From contig ONIP01000003.1 of assembly GCA_900317955.1 (NCBI GenBank), forward strand, positions 62,001 through 126,000: 64,000 nt of DNA, in the 5' to 3' direction. This DNA is from an uncultured Bacteroidales bacterium (lineage in GTDB: Bacteria > Bacteroidota > Bacteroidia > Bacteroidales > P3). Position 1 is the stretch's first letter; each line of letters starts with the position of its first letter. Shown here one piece after another: positions 63,102 to 64,000 of this stretch. The notes below the pieces were generated by a model, which was given only the letters and a program-made list of their open reading frames with translations, made no database searches and was not told the origin of the DNA. The position numbers and the translations under genes are program-made.

Positions 63102-63168
63102 AAATAATTGTTATTTCCTCATGCTGGGATGAGTTCATTATGTTTGGATGGATAGTAGAGAGTATAAA

Positions 63169-64000
63169 CTATTTCTTGATAAGCTTGATATAAGCACCAT
63201 TTTCAGTAATGCCTGTGGATGAGCAAGTTCTCAAGCATACGATGTAAATGCCGGAGGGAAGATTTGAAATGTTGAAGCTGTTAGTTCCCAGAAAGGTGAC
63301 TATCTGACGGCCATTCATGTCCATAACAAGAATCTCGACAACTTGATTGTTAGTACCGACAACAGAGACTTCACCGTTGGTGGGGTTGGGGTAGAGAGTG
63401 ACTGCTTGGGGTGATTCGGGGTTCTCTATGCCTTGAGTGCCGCCGTTCAGAATGGTCAGCTTTAGCATTACGATGCTGTCGCAGCCTTGCTCGGTGGAGA
63501 AGATTTGCATGTAGGTTCCTGAGGAGGTGTAGATTGAATCATTCCATGTATAGGTACCCGAAGCTATGGTGTCGAATATGAAGCTTATGGCTGAGTGATT
63601 GACGACGAGATGGTAATGGGTGATGGAATCGCAACCAGAGACGGTGGTGAGTTGCTCGGTGGTATTGGCTGATTCGGTATAGAAGTTTCCTTGCCAGAAG
63701 AGGGTATCGCAGGCGGTGACGGTGTCAAAATCTTCGTAGGAAGGAGTAATGACAATGTGGTGCGTGACGGTGGAGTCGCAGCCGTTGACGGTAGAAAAAG
63801 CCTCAGTTATATCGGTCGAGTTGAGATAGCAGCGGTTGTTCCAGTAGAGGGAGTCGCAACCAGAGATAGTTTCGTGTGTAGAAACGGAGGGATAGACAAC
63901 GAGGTTGAGTACAAAGGAGGAGTCACAGCCGTAGATGTTGGTGGCTGGGTAGACGGACTGGGTTGAGGAGGTGTAGGTGGTACCGTGCCACGTGAGACTG
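63169..64000 (-). CDS. large secreted protein with GCDS repeats and type IX sorting tail, 3' part
   Basis: The frame is open to the right edge (64000), so the N-terminus is missing. The visible part contains about five repeats of about 40-45 residues, each with a GCDS/GCDT motif (IYGCDSSFV, ISGCDSLYW, VNGCDSTVT, VSGCDSITH, EQGCDSIVM), then a sorting domain: VTLYPNPTNGEVSVVG, LPSGIYIVCLR and YIKLIKK. A type IX secreted surface or extracellular protein. A gene opening just within the window would be wrong: an internal ATG at 63510 is only a codon in the repeat. Confidence 0.85.
   Translation of the reverse strand, partial: SLTWHGTTYTSSTQSVYPATNIYGCDSSFVLNLVVYPSVSTHETISGCDSLYWNNRCYLNSTDITEAFSTVNGCDSTVTHHIVITPSYEDFDTVTACDTLFWQGNFYTESANTTEQLTTVSGCDSITHYHLVVNHSAISFIFDTIASGTYTWNDSIYTSSGTYMQIFSTEQGCDSIVMLKLTILNGGTQGIENPESPQAVTLYPNPTNGEVSVVGTNNQVVEILVMDMNGRQIVTFLGTNSFNISNLPSGIYIVCLRTCSSTGITENGAYIKLIKK

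Noticed and set aside
63691-63966. 91-residue plus-strand frame near the right edge
   Set aside because: Antisense to the GCDS-repeat region of the type IX secreted protein, which is open to the window edge.
1-64000. tRNA or rRNA genes
   Set aside because: No cloverleaf with T-loop consensus and no rRNA-like stretch was seen on either strand; the 34.8-kb three-way junction lacks tRNA features.

Overview
The window looks like chromosome from a member of the Bacteroidota, most likely the order Bacteroidales. The evidence is repeated Bacteroidetes-type promoters (TAnnTTTG at -7, often with TTTG about 20 nt upstream), type IX secretion C-terminal sorting domains, BspA-type leucine-rich repeats, lipoproteins with short lipoboxes, OmpA-family barrels, a SusC-like carboxypeptidase-regulatory/plug barrel, and the acpP-fabF-rnc and mutY-ssb gene pairs. 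No tRNA, rRNA or CRISPR array was seen. The species cannot be named from the sequence.

Region 1 (1-4.3 kb) is the end of a surface polysaccharide cluster: a Wzc-like tyrosine kinase with a very long Gly-Tyr tail, dTDP-rhamnose genes rmlA, rmlC and rmlD (rmlB is not here) and a hexapeptide N-acetyltransferase. Region 2 (4.3-16 kb) holds secreted and surface proteins on the plus strand: a probable envelope protein, a three-repeat lipoprotein, a 1491-residue BspA-LRR protein with 12 tandem repeats and a sorting tail, and a four-gene set (lipoprotein, OmpA barrel, sorting-domain protein, FISUMP-like protein). Region 3 (16-34.7 kb) is mostly housekeeping: a MutS-like ATPase, rpsU, rpmB, mutY, ssb, pgi, OmpA proteins, a purN-glycosyltransferase-OmpA operon, acpP-fabF-rnc, a helix-hairpin-helix barrel operon and a phosphohexomutase.

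Region 4 (34.9-43.1 kb) is accessory. It has a three-gene cassette with ATGA overlaps around a DUF3990 ADP-ribosyltransferase-like protein, a visibly A+T-rich HNH / ATPase / DUF4435 operon resembling the PARIS defence system plus an extra nuclease, a DUF285 lipoprotein, and a frameshifted REP-associated transposase inside inverted arrays of REP-like hairpins. Region 5 (43.2-51.2 kb) returns to core genes: dus, cdd, a PpiD-like foldase, an M23-type membrane stub, dxr, a TPR gene with a frameshift and a metal permease. Region 6 (51.3-64 kb) is accessory again: a PIN toxin-antitoxin pair, a GIY-YIG nuclease, a macro-like/YopX-like fusion, a large outer-membrane barrel, a WG-repeat protein, a DUF262 (GmrSD-like) protein and the end of a large type IX secreted protein.

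The most interesting signal is not protein-coding. Two intergenic stretches, 39.57-39.80 kb (+) and 55.14-55.38 kb (-), encode related RNAs of about 220 nt. They share promoter spacing, an identical 17-nt core and the same stack of helices, and nearly every outer helix has changed sequence while keeping its pairing. They lie beside the PARIS-like operon and beside the GIY-YIG/macro operon. I cannot tell from sequence alone whether this is a known RNA family.
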